From assembly GCF_024181585.1 (NCBI RefSeq), contig NZ_CP054258.1:62001-126000 (forward strand): a DNA stretch of 64,000 nt, written 5' to 3'. The translations under genes were made by a program, and so were the position numbers. The notes beneath the pieces are model-generated. The model did not search any database. It was not told the DNA's origin and worked only from the letters and a program-made list of their open reading frames with translations. Shown here in pieces: positions 7,971 to 16,505 of this stretch. The DNA is from Treponema socranskii subsp. buccale (lineage in GTDB: Bacteria > Spirochaetota > Spirochaetia > Treponematales > Treponemataceae). Every line of letters starts with the position of its first letter. The stretch's first letter is position 1.

Positions 7971-10900
7971 TTTTTTTATCGTCTCGATTTTTATATCGCT
8001 TTCGCTCAGTGCCGCCGACGGTGTCATGTGGGGCGAAAAAGATATCCGCGTCGTAAAGACGCAGTGGTTCGATATCATCTATGCTCCGGATTCCGCCCGA
8101 AGCGCCGAACATCTTGCGCGTCATGCGGATGCGATATACGAAGACGTATGCGCGTATCTTGAAACCGAGCAATGGAAGCGCTTTCCCGTCGTCATAACGC
8201 CTGCACAGGACGAATTCAACGCGTACTATTCGCCTGCGTGTTACGACACGATCGTCATGTACGATACGCCGGTGACGAAAAAGATCGCCGTCGCATCGGA
8301 CGATTTTTTGTCGACGTTCCGACACGAGCTCACGCACGCCGTTTCATACAATATGAAAAATGCGTTTTGGCGCGGAGTCGGCGCGGTCTTCGGCGACGTC
8401 GTAAATCCCGCGTATTTGTTTATCACGCGGTCACGGACCGAAGGCGTTGCCGTCGCATCGGAAAGTGCCGGCGGCGAAGGACGGTTGAACGATCCGTACA
8501 GCGCGCAAACGGTACGGCAGGCAAAAATCGAAGGTGCTTTTCCGTCGCATGCCGATATCTACGGTTCGCGCGATATCTATCCGTACGATACGAATTATCA
8601 TTTCGGTGCGGCGTTTGAAAACTGGATTCAAAAAACGTACGGTATGAAAAACTATGCGCGCTTTTTATATAAGTGTGTCAACTTTCAAACGGTACACGCA
8701 TCCGCCGCATTCAAATCGGTGTACGGAATTTCCGTCAAAGAAGCGTGGCGTCTTTTTTACGATTCGGTCGCCGTGCCCGCTTCCGCCGCGCAGTATCCCG
8801 ACCCGCTCGTCAAAGGCGCATGCAAGGATTATTTTTCCGGCACCGATAAACGCTCGAAAGAAAACGCGCGCGCCTCACGATATGCGTCGCTCGTTTCGTG
8901 CAGCTCAGGCTTCGGCTTTGTCGACGACGCAGCCGGAAGTTTTTATTTTTCAAAATGGGATGCCGAACGAAGATGCTGCGATCGCGCAAAAAAAATATGT
9001 ACCGTCAAAAATCTGCGGCACACATCTCTTTCGACTGACGGCGAATATGCGGCCTTCAGCGTGATGAGCGAAAGGCATGCCGTTCCGAAAAGCGAAGTGC
9101 ATATCTTTAACATGAAAAGCCGCTCGCGCTATACGATAAGAGAAACGGGACTGCGCGATGCGGCCGTCATCTCATGGAACGGAGAGTATTATCTCGCGGC
9201 GGTAAAAACGAAGTCGCAGCAAAGCACGCTCACTGTCTACAAACTTGACAAAAGCGCGGACGGCAAAGTACACGGCGCGTCATTCATCGCATCCCGTCCC
9301 CTCGATCGAGGAGACGTCGCATTTACGCCGAAGGACGCAGGCGGCGGCGAAATCGTATACATATGCAAAAGCGGTATGAAATGGTCGATTCGACTGTATT
9401 CGATTACGGACGGTTCGGAAAAGGTATACGATGCGCCGTACGATCGCATGGTTATCGGTGATGTTTCGCTTGCAGATGCTGCGGACACTGGTACGGCGGA
9501 TACTGCAGATCGCTCCGTGAGCGGTGCCGATACCGATTGGAACGCCCGAAGTTCGTATGCTGAAAAAGTATTTACGTTTTCGTGGGCGGCCGAAGATACG
9601 ATGCCGCGCTTCGGAAAATTAATAATTAAAAAATCCGATGACGACCGAGAGGATTTTGCTTCGATGCTTTTACAGACGGACGATGTGTCGGGCGGCGTAT
9701 ACGATCCCGTCATGCTGCAAAACGGCAGTATCGCATATACGGGGCATTTTTTTCGCGACAATCGCCTTTTGACTGCGGAAAGCGACAGTATACCGATGCG
9801 GGAAATCGCGCTCGGCGCAAAACGCGAAAGGCTTGAAAACTCCGATACGGACAAAGCCGCTCCGCACGCACAGGACGTGCAAGCAACAGAAGCTGCAAAC
9901 AAAGCGCGATCGACGGAAGCTGCCGACAATGTGCAAAGCGGAGAGCAGACGGACGACAATCGAGACGTGCAAATGATTTTTGCCCGATCGAAAAAATACA
10001 ATCCGTTCGATTATTATAAACGCGGCATCTTTTTGCCGGTCGGCATCGCATCGACATACGGACATAATGCGCTCGGCGATGTGACAAGCATGCTTTTACC
10101 GCTGGGTTTTACTTACGCGTCCAATAATCCGTGGTCGTCGAAAATCGCAATCGCGAGCGGAGGTTACAGTATTCTTTCAAACAGCGGAGCGATCGAAACG
10201 CGCTTCCAAAGCGGAACGGCGACTCCGCTTTTCAAATATTCGCTCAGCAACCAAATCGAATTCGACCGTCGCGGCTTTAAGCAGACGGCTCACACGGTGA
10301 ATCTTTCGTCGGCGATTCCCGTCGGCAGGATATCGCGCCTTACGTTCGGGGACGATGTACATGTTTTTGCCGGCAGGCAAAGCCGCACGGAATTTCCGAA
10401 AGGTTTCACATCGCTTTTCGGCATCCTTGAAGATGACGATGCTTTACCGATCTTTATCGCGGTTAATAAATTATCCGTCGGCTATTCGAATATTTATAAA
10501 ACCGGCGCGGGCGTATACGAGAGAGCGGGCTTTGCCGCAAACGCATCGTATATAATCAAATATGAAGCTGCATGGGGAACGCCTTTTTCGCAAAACAATA
10601 TATATCAAAATCTTTCGGTCAATGCGGCTGTCTGCCTGCCGCGTATTTTGCCGTATGTATGCCGTTATGATTATACGTATAATTTTCCGCTCACGCTCGG
10701 CACCCGATTTTTTCCGAGCAGATCGACCTTTATAAAAAATACCGCCGAAATTATTTTGTTTGCGGGCGAAGTGCAAAAAGCGATTCCGCTTTTCTACGTA
10801 AACCGCTGGGCGCTGCGTGCATCGTATACCGGCCGTTTCGATTATACGGGCGGCACATCGTGGGATTTTTTTGATGCGCCGCATCTTGTACGGAATCTTT

Positions 10901-11088
10901 TTTCGGGCGAAATGCGCTATTGCGATTCGGTTACCCTATCCGCATCGCTGACCTTTACACCGAACTTCGGTGCCGCAGCGACGCCGCTTTTGACATCGAC
11001 CGTGCGCGCGGGTTTGCGTTATGTCATTCGTGAAACCAAAAAGCAAAATTATTTTGCATTCGAATTCGGCTGGAATCTTGCTTATTAA
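7951..11088 (+). CDS. Peptidase MA-like / beta-propeller / outer-membrane barrel protein
   Basis: 1045 residues from ATG 7951, which opens a signal peptide (MKKIIINFFIVSIFISLSLSAA). Residues 40-180 form a gluzincin-like zinc peptidase domain with HELTH at 125-129 and a downstream TEGVAVASE that can supply the third ligand. The middle resembles TolB-type propeller blades. A low-complexity Asp/Ala stretch (about 500-530 and 630-680) follows. From about residue 700 the alternating pattern and the ending FEFGWNLAY suggest an outer-membrane beta-barrel. The longer frame from 7684 overlaps the synthase gene and lacks a signal, so it is rejected. Function unknown; perhaps a cell-surface peptidase. 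Confidence 0.75.
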   Translation: MKKIIINFFIVSIFISLSLSAADGVMWGEKDIRVVKTQWFDIIYAPDSARSAEHLARHADAIYEDVCAYLETEQWKRFPVVITPAQDEFNAYYSPACYDTIVMYDTPVTKKIAVASDDFLSTFRHELTHAVSYNMKNAFWRGVGAVFGDVVNPAYLFITRSRTEGVAVASESAGGEGRLNDPYSAQTVRQAKIEGAFPSHADIYGSRDIYPYDTNYHFGAAFENWIQKTYGMKNYARFLYKCVNFQTVHASAAFKSVYGISVKEAWRLFYDSVAVPASAAQYPDPLVKGACKDYFSGTDKRSKENARASRYASLVSCSSGFGFVDDAAGSFYFSKWDAERRCCDRAKKICTVKNLRHTSLSTDGEYAAFSVMSERHAVPKSEVHIFNMKSRSRYTIRETGLRDAAVISWNGEYYLAAVKTKSQQSTLTVYKLDKSADGKVHGASFIASRPLDRGDVAFTPKDAGGGEIVYICKSGMKWSIRLYSITDGSEKVYDAPYDRMVIGDVSLADAADTGTADTADRSVSGADTDWNARSSYAEKVFTFSWAAEDTMPRFGKLIIKKSDDDREDFASMLLQTDDVSGGVYDPVMLQNGSIAYTGHFFRDNRLLTAESDSIPMREIALGAKRERLENSDTDKAAPHAQDVQATEAANKARSTEAADNVQSGEQTDDNRDVQMIFARSKKYNPFDYYKRGIFLPVGIASTYGHNALGDVTSMLLPLGFTYASNNPWSSKIAIASGGYSILSNSGAIETRFQSGTATPLFKYSLSNQIEFDRRGFKQTAHTVNLSSAIPVGRISRLTFGDDVHVFAGRQSRTEFPKGFTSLFGILEDDDALPIFIAVNKLSVGYSNIYKTGAGVYERAGFAANASYIIKYEAAWGTPFSQNNIYQNLSVNAAVCLPRILPYVCRYDYTYNFPLTLGTRFFPSRSTFIKNTAEIILFAGEVQKAIPLFYVNRWALRASYTGRFDYTGGTSWDFFDAPHLVRNLFSGEMRYCDSVTLSASLTFTPNFGAAATPLLTSTVRAGLRYVIRETKKQNYFAFEFGWNLAY

Positions 11089-11097
11089 ATTATGCTG

Positions 11098-11176
11098 AAC
11101 GTTCCCTCACGGGAGCGTGAATTGAAACGTTGTCGATCATGCGCCGACGACCATCGTCGAGGTCGCTCCCTCACGC
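11098..11176 (+). CRISPR. Degenerate one-spacer CRISPR remnant (type I-C-like repeat)
   Basis: Positions 11103-11128 read as the 3' part of a CRISPR repeat ending GGGAGCGTGAATTGAAAC. A 33-bp spacer follows at 11129-11161, and then GTCGCTCCCTCACG (11162-11175) restarts a repeat. Combining both gives a 31-bp repeat with stem CGCTCCC/GGGAGCG and the typical I-C tail. The 5' end of the first copy and the 3' half of the second are lost. There are no cas genes in the window, so it is probably a fossil array. Confidence 0.7.
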
Positions 11177-11187
11177 ATCCGCCGTTT

Positions 11188-11601
11188 TTACAACACCATG
11201 ACGAGCGTACCCGCCGTAAGGAGGAGCGCACCGACGATCGATTTTACCGAAAATTTTTCGTGCAGAAAAATAAACGCAAGGACGAGCGTGATCACGACGC
11301 TCATCTTGTCGACGGGAACGACCTTCGATGCGTCTCCCGTCTGCAGCGCGCGGTAGTAGCAAAGCCACGATGCGCCGGTAGCGAGTCCCGACAGAATTAA
11401 AAAAATCCAGCTCTTTTTTGAAATCGCTGCGATGCCGCTTTGCTCGTGTGTGACGAAAACCATAAGCCACGCCATCGCGAGTACGACAAAAGTTCGGATC
11501 GCAGTTGCCAGATTCGAATTGACTCCTTCGATTCCGATTTTTGCGAAGATCGAAGTGAGCGCGGCGAACACTGCGGAACAGACGGCAAAGGGCAGCCACA
11601 T
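11188..11601 (-). CDS. Half-size EamA-family membrane protein
   Basis: 137 residues with about four to five hydrophobic segments. It starts MWLPFAVCSAVFAALTSIFA and has the single EamA motif ALQTGDASKVVPVDKMSVV and the ending FLHEKFSVKSIVGALLLTAG. This matches the short COG2510-type EamA proteins that work as dimers. The substrate is unknown. Its stop lies 12 bp from the CRISPR remnant. No operon partner is evident. Confidence 0.8.
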   Translation of the reverse strand: MWLPFAVCSAVFAALTSIFAKIGIEGVNSNLATAIRTFVVLAMAWLMVFVTHEQSGIAAISKKSWIFLILSGLATGASWLCYYRALQTGDASKVVPVDKMSVVITLVLAFIFLHEKFSVKSIVGALLLTAGTLVMVL

Positions 11602-11634
11602 ACTATGCCTCCGTGTAACGGTATCGATTGAAAG

Positions 11635-11679
11635 GCGGATTTTTAAAGCAGTTTGTATTTTGCTATTCTAAAAATCCGC
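11635..11679 (-). terminator. Large hairpin after the M18 aminopeptidase
   Basis: GCGGATTTTTA (11635-11645) pairs with TAAAAATCCGC (11669-11679) around a loop of about 23 nt. It lies between the end of the aminopeptidase and the EamA gene. The A/T-rich arms resemble a terminator, but no long T tract follows. Confidence 0.45.
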
Positions 11680-11699
11680 TTAGCTTTTTCAAAAGCGCC

Positions 11700-13064
11700 T
11701 TATTTTTCGAGCGATAAAAATATTTTATAACAATTATACGCCGTGCAGATGTCTTCTTTGTTCGTCAATTCCCACGGCGCGTGCATACTTAAAACCGAAA
11801 CGCCCGCGTCGAGTACGTCCATGCCGTACTTTGCCGCAAGATAGGCGATCGTACCGCCGCCGCCCTGATCGACTTTTCCGAGTTCGGCCATTTGAAACGG
11901 GATGTCGTTTTTTTCCATGAGCGCGCGGACTTTTGCGATGAATTCGGGGTTCGCATCGCTCGCGGAATATTTGCCTCGGCTTCCAGTATATTTGTTAAAG
12001 ACGATTCCGCCGCCGAGAAACGATGAATTGTCTTTATCGTAGAGGTTGCCGTTCATCGGATCGAATGCCGCGTTGACGTCGCTTGAAAGCATCGCGGAAT
12101 TTGCAAGGCAGCGCCTGAGCGTCAAATCGCTGTAGCCGCCGCTCATGCGCGAAATGATTTCGGCGACCGCATTTTCGAGCAAGTGCGAACCCATGCCCGT
12201 AGCTCCTACGCTTCCGATCTCTTCTTTGTCGACGCAGAGGCAGCAGTTCGTGCGCGCTTTAGCCGAGCTGTCGAAGAGCGCCTGCACCGACGTAAATGCG
12301 CATGCGCGGTCGTCCTGCCCGTATGCGAGGATGAGCGATCGATCGATGCCGCAGTCGCGCGATAAGCCTGCCGGAACGATTTCAAGTTCGGCGGATGCGA
12401 AGTCTCCTTCATCGATATTGTATTTCGATTTTAATAATTTTAAAACGGCTTTTTTATATTTCTCTTTATTCTTCGAAGATTTTTCATCGCTTTGTTCTTT
12501 TTGTTTGTCTTTTTTTTGCGGAATGCCGGAACTCAAAATGAGGTCGAGGTTTTCGCCGGGAATAAAATCCGACGCTTTTTCTTTCATCTGCTCCTGTGCG
12601 AGGTGCGGCAAAATGTCCGATACGCAAAACACCGGATCGCCCGCAGCTTCGCCGATCGTCACATTGATGACGCTGCCGTCGGTTTTGCACACAACGCCGT
12701 GAATCGCAAGCGGCAGCGTTACCCACTGATATTTTTTAATACCGCCGTAATAGTGCGTATTCAAATACACGATACAGTCTTTTTCATAAACGGGATTTTG
12801 CTTTACGTCCAGGCGCGGCGAATCGATGTGCGCGCCGAGGATATTCATGCCGTCTTCGAGACTGCCCGTACCGATTTCAAACAGTGCGACGGTTTTGTGC
12901 ATTTTTTGCACATACACTTTATCGCCGGCTTTCAGCGTTTTATATGCCGCGATATCTTTATAACCGCGTTTTTCCGCCGCTTCGATGATCCGTGCGGTAC
13001 ACTCGCGTTCGGTTTTTCCGCCGTCTAAAAATTTTTTGTAATCGTTAATAAATTTTTCGTCCAT
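11700..13064 (-). CDS. M18-family aminopeptidase
   Basis: 454 residues. Zinc-site motifs of M18 dinuclear metallopeptidases are visible: ILGAHIDSPRLDVKQNP (His79, Asp81), CLCVDKEEIGSVGATGM with the catalytic Glu pair, and DQGGGGTIAYLAAKYGMDVLDAG plus SMHAPWE at the C-terminus. It removes N-terminal residues, typically acidic, from cytoplasmic peptides. A charged insert with Lys/Glu/Ser runs (about residues 185-215, KKDKQKEQSDEKSSKNKEK) is present. A good ribosome site (TAGGAGC) precedes ATG 13064. Repeat R1 copy A lies immediately upstream and probably separates it from the cheX gene. Confidence 0.9.
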   Translation of the reverse strand: MDEKFINDYKKFLDGGKTERECTARIIEAAEKRGYKDIAAYKTLKAGDKVYVQKMHKTVALFEIGTGSLEDGMNILGAHIDSPRLDVKQNPVYEKDCIVYLNTHYYGGIKKYQWVTLPLAIHGVVCKTDGSVINVTIGEAAGDPVFCVSDILPHLAQEQMKEKASDFIPGENLDLILSSGIPQKKDKQKEQSDEKSSKNKEKYKKAVLKLLKSKYNIDEGDFASAELEIVPAGLSRDCGIDRSLILAYGQDDRACAFTSVQALFDSSAKARTNCCLCVDKEEIGSVGATGMGSHLLENAVAEIISRMSGGYSDLTLRRCLANSAMLSSDVNAAFDPMNGNLYDKDNSSFLGGGIVFNKYTGSRGKYSASDANPEFIAKVRALMEKNDIPFQMAELGKVDQGGGGTIAYLAAKYGMDVLDAGVSVLSMHAPWELTNKEDICTAYNCYKIFLSLEK

Positions 13065-13107
13065 ATATGCTCCTAATTATTTGCGTACTTATAAAAACCT
13101 GATCAAT

Positions 13108-13343
13108 AGGTTTAATTTCGAGTTTTTTAAAACTCGAAATTTTCCATCCGTTTCGTTCGCCAATTGAATGGCGAGATTCGAAAGTAAATAAAATGATGCG
13201 GAGGCGAGGTTCCGGCTGCGTGCCGTTTCGAGCGTTAAGCTTACGGAAGCCTGCTTTAAAAGCTCGACCGCGGCTAAGCGGACGGGTTCTCGCCGAAAGC
13301 ATACTTTTATTTAGAAATACTTTTGAAACTCGACATTCGACCT
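13108..13343 (+). repeat. R1 structured repeat, copy A (236 bp, MITE-like)
   Basis: Starts AGGTTTAATTTCGAG and ends with CTCGACATTCGACCT, which are imperfect terminal inverted repeats. Inside are a palindromic hairpin (13114-13141), a TCGCCA/TGGCGA hairpin, a long closing stem (TAAATAAAA...TTTTATTTA, ATGC/GCAT, GGCGAG/CTCGCC), a TCGAGC/GCTCGA stem, and an inner GCTT-ACGG-AAGC hairpin. Other copies are at 23657, 31652 and 34044, all in the same orientation. It ends on the cheX stop codon. No protein is encoded. Confidence 0.8.
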
Positions 13344-13803
13344 ATTTAAAACACACGTCAACTTCAAAAGGTCCGTACTGCGTCGTAAACGGAATACCCA
13401 CGATCGGGTAAGTTTTCGGCCACGAAAGCGTATGATCTTTTCCTGCAACGACAACAGGGGGTGATACTTTTATATCTTTGTTTTTAATTTCCGAAGCCGC
13501 ATTTCCCGCGATGATATTCGTAAACTCGCTTACGAGCTGTTTTGCAAGTTCTTCCCGCTCCGATTCCATAACGATCTCTATACCCGAGCGTTCCAGCATT
13601 TTATCCGCGAGGATTTTATGCAGTCGAAAGGCAACGACACCGTTGTAGTCGCCCGTAATACCGAGCAACCCCGAAATCTCCCACGCATGGCCGGCATTCG
13701 GGTCGAGCAGATACGGATCTTTATGCTGCGGCGGCATATCGAACATGTTTTTGAATGCATTTTCGCATGAAACTAAAAACGGATTAATAATTTTAACGTC
13801 CAT
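13342..13803 (-). CDS. cheX: CheX-like chemotaxis phosphatase
   Basis: 153 residues from ATG 13803 (MDVKIINPFL), the usual CheX size. The active-site helix shows the E-x-x-N pair (Glu93, Asn96) in LAKQLVSEFTNIIAGNAASEI. CheX dephosphorylates CheY-P and sets flagellar switching in spirochaetes. No other chemotaxis gene is near. A TATACT box lies 9 nt before the ATG and no ribosome site is present, so translation may be leaderless. The frame continues to 13896 but without homology-like sequence. Divergent from the IclR gene. Confidence 0.8.
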   Translation of the reverse strand: MDVKIINPFLVSCENAFKNMFDMPPQHKDPYLLDPNAGHAWEISGLLGITGDYNGVVAFRLHKILADKMLERSGIEIVMESEREELAKQLVSEFTNIIAGNAASEIKNKDIKVSPPVVVAGKDHTLSWPKTYPIVGIPFTTQYGPFEVDVCFK

Positions 13804-13912
13804 TTCGAATTCAGTATATCGCAATGTAAAATTTGGGGCAAGCGTCGTGAGAACGTCGTGAAAGTACTTGAACAATACGGATACTTTACCGTACATTTAA
13901 AGGGGGTGCGCG

Positions 13913-14677
13913 ATGGCGAATGATTACGGCGTTCAGTCTATTGAACGGGCATTGGATATCATCGAAGCGGTAGCGGCAAATAAAAATTCCGCCGTGCTGA
14001 CGAAAATCGCCGAAAAAACAGGTCTGCATAAAAGTACGGCGTACCGCATTATTGCGACGCTGCTCAAGCGCGGTTATTTAAAAAAGAATGAAGACGGTAC
14101 ATATAAAATCGGATTGAAGCTTATCGAAGCGGTGAGCTACTACATCGACAGTTTGGAGCTGCAAACGGAAGTGCGTCCGTACATCGCACAGATTACGGCA
14201 AAGTTCGGGCTTACGTCGCATTTGGGCATTTTGGAAGGCGATAAAGTAGTTTATATCGAAAAGATGGATATATTTTCGAATATCAAATTGTATTCGCAAA
14301 TCGGACTGCGTATGCATGCATACTGTTCTTCGCTCGGCAAGTGCCTTTTGGCAAATTTTTCCAATACGCAGCTCCGATCGATTATGGGAAGAACCGAATT
14401 CACGCGTTTTACTCCGAATACGATTACGACGATTGAAGCGCTGCAAAAAGAAATCGATTCGGTCAGGCAGCGGGGCTGGGCGATCGACAACGAAGAATTC
14501 GAAATCGGACACCGCTGTATCGGCGCGCCGGTATACGATTATCGGGGCGATATAATCGCGGCAATAAGCGCAAGCGGCAGCACGAGTATACTCACTGACG
14601 AGCGGATTCCCGAAATAGTCGAATACCTGAAACAAACCGCCGCGGAGATTTCTCAAAATATGGGCTACGTGCCGTAA
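13913..14677 (+). CDS. IclR-family transcriptional regulator
   Basis: 254 residues. The N-terminal winged helix (IERALDIIEAVAANKNSAVLTKIAEKTGLHKSTAYRIIATL) is followed by the IclR effector domain with signature SSLGKCLLANFS and IDNEEFEIGHRCIGAPVYDY. IclR proteins control carbon-source uptake and catabolism in response to small acids or sugars. A strong ribosome site (AAAGGGGG) precedes ATG 13913. It faces the sugar ABC operon across a shared bidirectional terminator, so regulation of that operon is possible but an RpiR protein is the better candidate. Confidence 0.9.
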   Translation: MANDYGVQSIERALDIIEAVAANKNSAVLTKIAEKTGLHKSTAYRIIATLLKRGYLKKNEDGTYKIGLKLIEAVSYYIDSLELQTEVRPYIAQITAKFGLTSHLGILEGDKVVYIEKMDIFSNIKLYSQIGLRMHAYCSSLGKCLLANFSNTQLRSIMGRTEFTRFTPNTITTIEALQKEIDSVRQRGWAIDNEEFEIGHRCIGAPVYDYRGDIIAAISASGSTSILTDERIPEIVEYLKQTAAEISQNMGYVP

Positions 14678-14678
14678 G

Positions 14679-14735
14679 ACGGCATTCATAAAAAAAGCGC
14701 CCGCGGATTTTACCCGAAAGCGCCTTTTTTTATTG
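14679..14735. terminator. R6 bidirectional terminator, copy 1
   Basis: A-run plus GCGCC... and ...AAAGCGCC plus T-run form an A/T-flanked hairpin between convergent genes (IclR and the permease). The 49 bp from 14679 recur at 20927-20975 with one mismatch, again between convergent genes. Confidence 0.7.
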
Positions 14736-14758
14736 TTTCCGGACAAGCGATTTATCGT

Positions 14759-15604
14759 TTATTCTTTTACTCCGCCGACCGCGAGTCCTTTGATAAGCGA
14801 TTTTTGGAAAATCATGCCGACGAGCACCGGCGGCAAAGATGTTAAAACGCCCGCCGCTGCAATTAAATTGTAATTGGACTGTCTGCCGCTCGCAAGATTC
14901 GATATGACTACGGGCAAGGTAAGCGCATTTTTACTGTTTGTAAACAGCATGGCATAAAAATATTCGTCCCATGCCATAATTAACGCCAACAGAGCGACCG
15001 TTCCGATCGACGGCAGTAAAAGCGGCATTACAACTTTGAATATACGAGAAAAGATCCCCGCACCGTCCAAAATAGCCGCCTCTTCAAGCGCAAAGGGAAT
15101 GGTATCGACGGCGTCTTTAAGCAGCCATACGCAAAACGGCAAAACGATCGTGCAATATACGAGAGACAATGCCCAGAATTTATCGAGCATGCCGCCGTTG
15201 CTTAAAAAGCGGTAGAGAGGAAGAGCGTATGCGACGGGCGGCAGCATAAATGTGAAAACGGCGCAGCGAAGAATAAAATCCTTTTTTCCGGGATAACGCG
15301 AAAAAACCCACGCTGCGGGAACGGTCGCTGTAAGGGAAATGGAAACCGTAAGAATTGAAGTGCGTAAACTGTTCCGCAATGCGAATAAAAACGCTTCGCC
15401 TCGGCTGTTTTTTGTTAAAACAAGAAGACTCTTAAACGAATCGAATGTCGGTTTTGCGGGTATCCATTTCAGCGGTTTTTCCGTCAAATCCGCAGCCGTG
15501 CTTATCGACATAATAACGAGCCAGAGGAACGGAGCTATGATATACACGACCAATGCGATTATTGCCGCATATTCCAAAACAATAATTATGCGTTTTTGTT
15601 TCAT
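14759..15604 (-). CDS. Sugar ABC transporter permease, MalG type
   Basis: 281 residues from ATG 15604 (MKQKRIIIVLEYAA), six transmembrane segments. The cytoplasmic EAA loop reads LEEAAILDGAGIFSRIFKVVMPLLLPS, the contact for the ATPase. It is the second permease of a carbohydrate ABC importer. Its ATG overlaps the stop of the MalF-type gene (ATGA). No ATPase gene is present, as is common for importers that share a general MsmK/UgpC-like ATPase. The frame extends to 15688 but this would overlap the upstream gene by 88 bp. Confidence 0.9.
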   Translation of the reverse strand: MKQKRIIIVLEYAAIIALVVYIIAPFLWLVIMSISTAADLTEKPLKWIPAKPTFDSFKSLLVLTKNSRGEAFLFALRNSLRTSILTVSISLTATVPAAWVFSRYPGKKDFILRCAVFTFMLPPVAYALPLYRFLSNGGMLDKFWALSLVYCTIVLPFCVWLLKDAVDTIPFALEEAAILDGAGIFSRIFKVVMPLLLPSIGTVALLALIMAWDEYFYAMLFTNSKNALTLPVVISNLASGRQSNYNLIAAAGVLTSLPPVLVGMIFQKSLIKGLAVGGVKE

Positions 15605-16503
15605 ACATCGCCCCGCGCTGTGTTTTTCGTATATTTTTTCGGAAGCAAAATCCGCAAATACGCGAAGATAAAAATCATAATCAGGCATACCATAATTATG
15701 GCAAGCGCCGCTCCCGAACCGAGCCGGGAATCGGTAAATGCTTCCTGATATATGAAAATACTTGCGGATCTCGTTTTGTTTGCAGGTCCGCCTTTTGTCA
15801 TAACATAAATAATATCGAATACTTTAATCGCTTCGATTATGCGCAATACCAGCGCGACTTGAATTGACGGGATGATATGCGGCAAAGTAACTGCGGTAAA
15901 GCGCTGCCATGCATTCGTTCCGTCTATAACGGCCGCTTCTATTTGATCTTTTGATAGGGTTTGCAGAGCGGCAAGTACGATCAGCGATACCAATGAAAAA
16001 TTTTTCCAAAGATCCGCAAACATAATGCAAAACAACGCTTTATTTGCATCGCCGAGCCAGCTGGTATAATTTTTTATTATTTTAAGCTGATACAGCAGCG
16101 AATTCATCGCGCCGTATTCGGGGTTGTAAATGAGACGCCACATGATTGCATTTACGACGGTCGGTACCGCCCAAGGGAGAATCAAAAGGCCTCTGACCCA
16201 TTTTACACCCTTGAGCGGCTGATTCAACAATAAAGCGACCGCCGTACCGAGAAGAATTTCCAAAGTGACGTTCACTAACGCAAAAATGCCGGAAACTTTC
16301 AACGATGCAAGAAAATCGATATTGCGCAATCCGTTTATAAAATTTTTTAAACCGACCGCATGCCCCTCATTTCCTAAAAGATTGGTATCGGTAAAACTTA
16401 TGATGAAAGTTTGAACGAGCGGCCAGCCGATGATTAAAATCATCAGGATGAGCATCGGCGTGAGCAAAATATCGGTCTGTCGTATGAGCTTCCGGTTTTT
16501 CAT
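15601..16503 (-). CDS. Sugar ABC transporter permease, MalF type
   Basis: 300 residues, six transmembrane segments. N-terminus ILLTPMLILMILIIGWPLVQTFIISFTDTNL is typical of MalF/UgpA permeases, and the EAA loop IEAAVIDGTNAWQRFTAVTLPHIIPS faces the ATPase. It pairs with the MalG-type protein to form the membrane channel of the importer. Two bases separate its start from the stop of the binding-protein gene, so the three genes form one operon read from 17771 downward. Confidence 0.9.
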   Translation of the reverse strand: MKNRKLIRQTDILLTPMLILMILIIGWPLVQTFIISFTDTNLLGNEGHAVGLKNFINGLRNIDFLASLKVSGIFALVNVTLEILLGTAVALLLNQPLKGVKWVRGLLILPWAVPTVVNAIMWRLIYNPEYGAMNSLLYQLKIIKNYTSWLGDANKALFCIMFADLWKNFSLVSLIVLAALQTLSKDQIEAAVIDGTNAWQRFTAVTLPHIIPSIQVALVLRIIEAIKVFDIIYVMTKGGPANKTRSASIFIYQEAFTDSRLGSGAALAIIMVCLIMIFIFAYLRILLPKKYTKNTARGDV

Positions 16504-16505
16504 AC

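Noticed and set aside
7005-8078. Long minus-strand open frame opposite the pseudouridine synthase gene
   Set aside because: It is an antisense shadow of two recognisable genes, rich in Arg/Phe/His with no family pattern.
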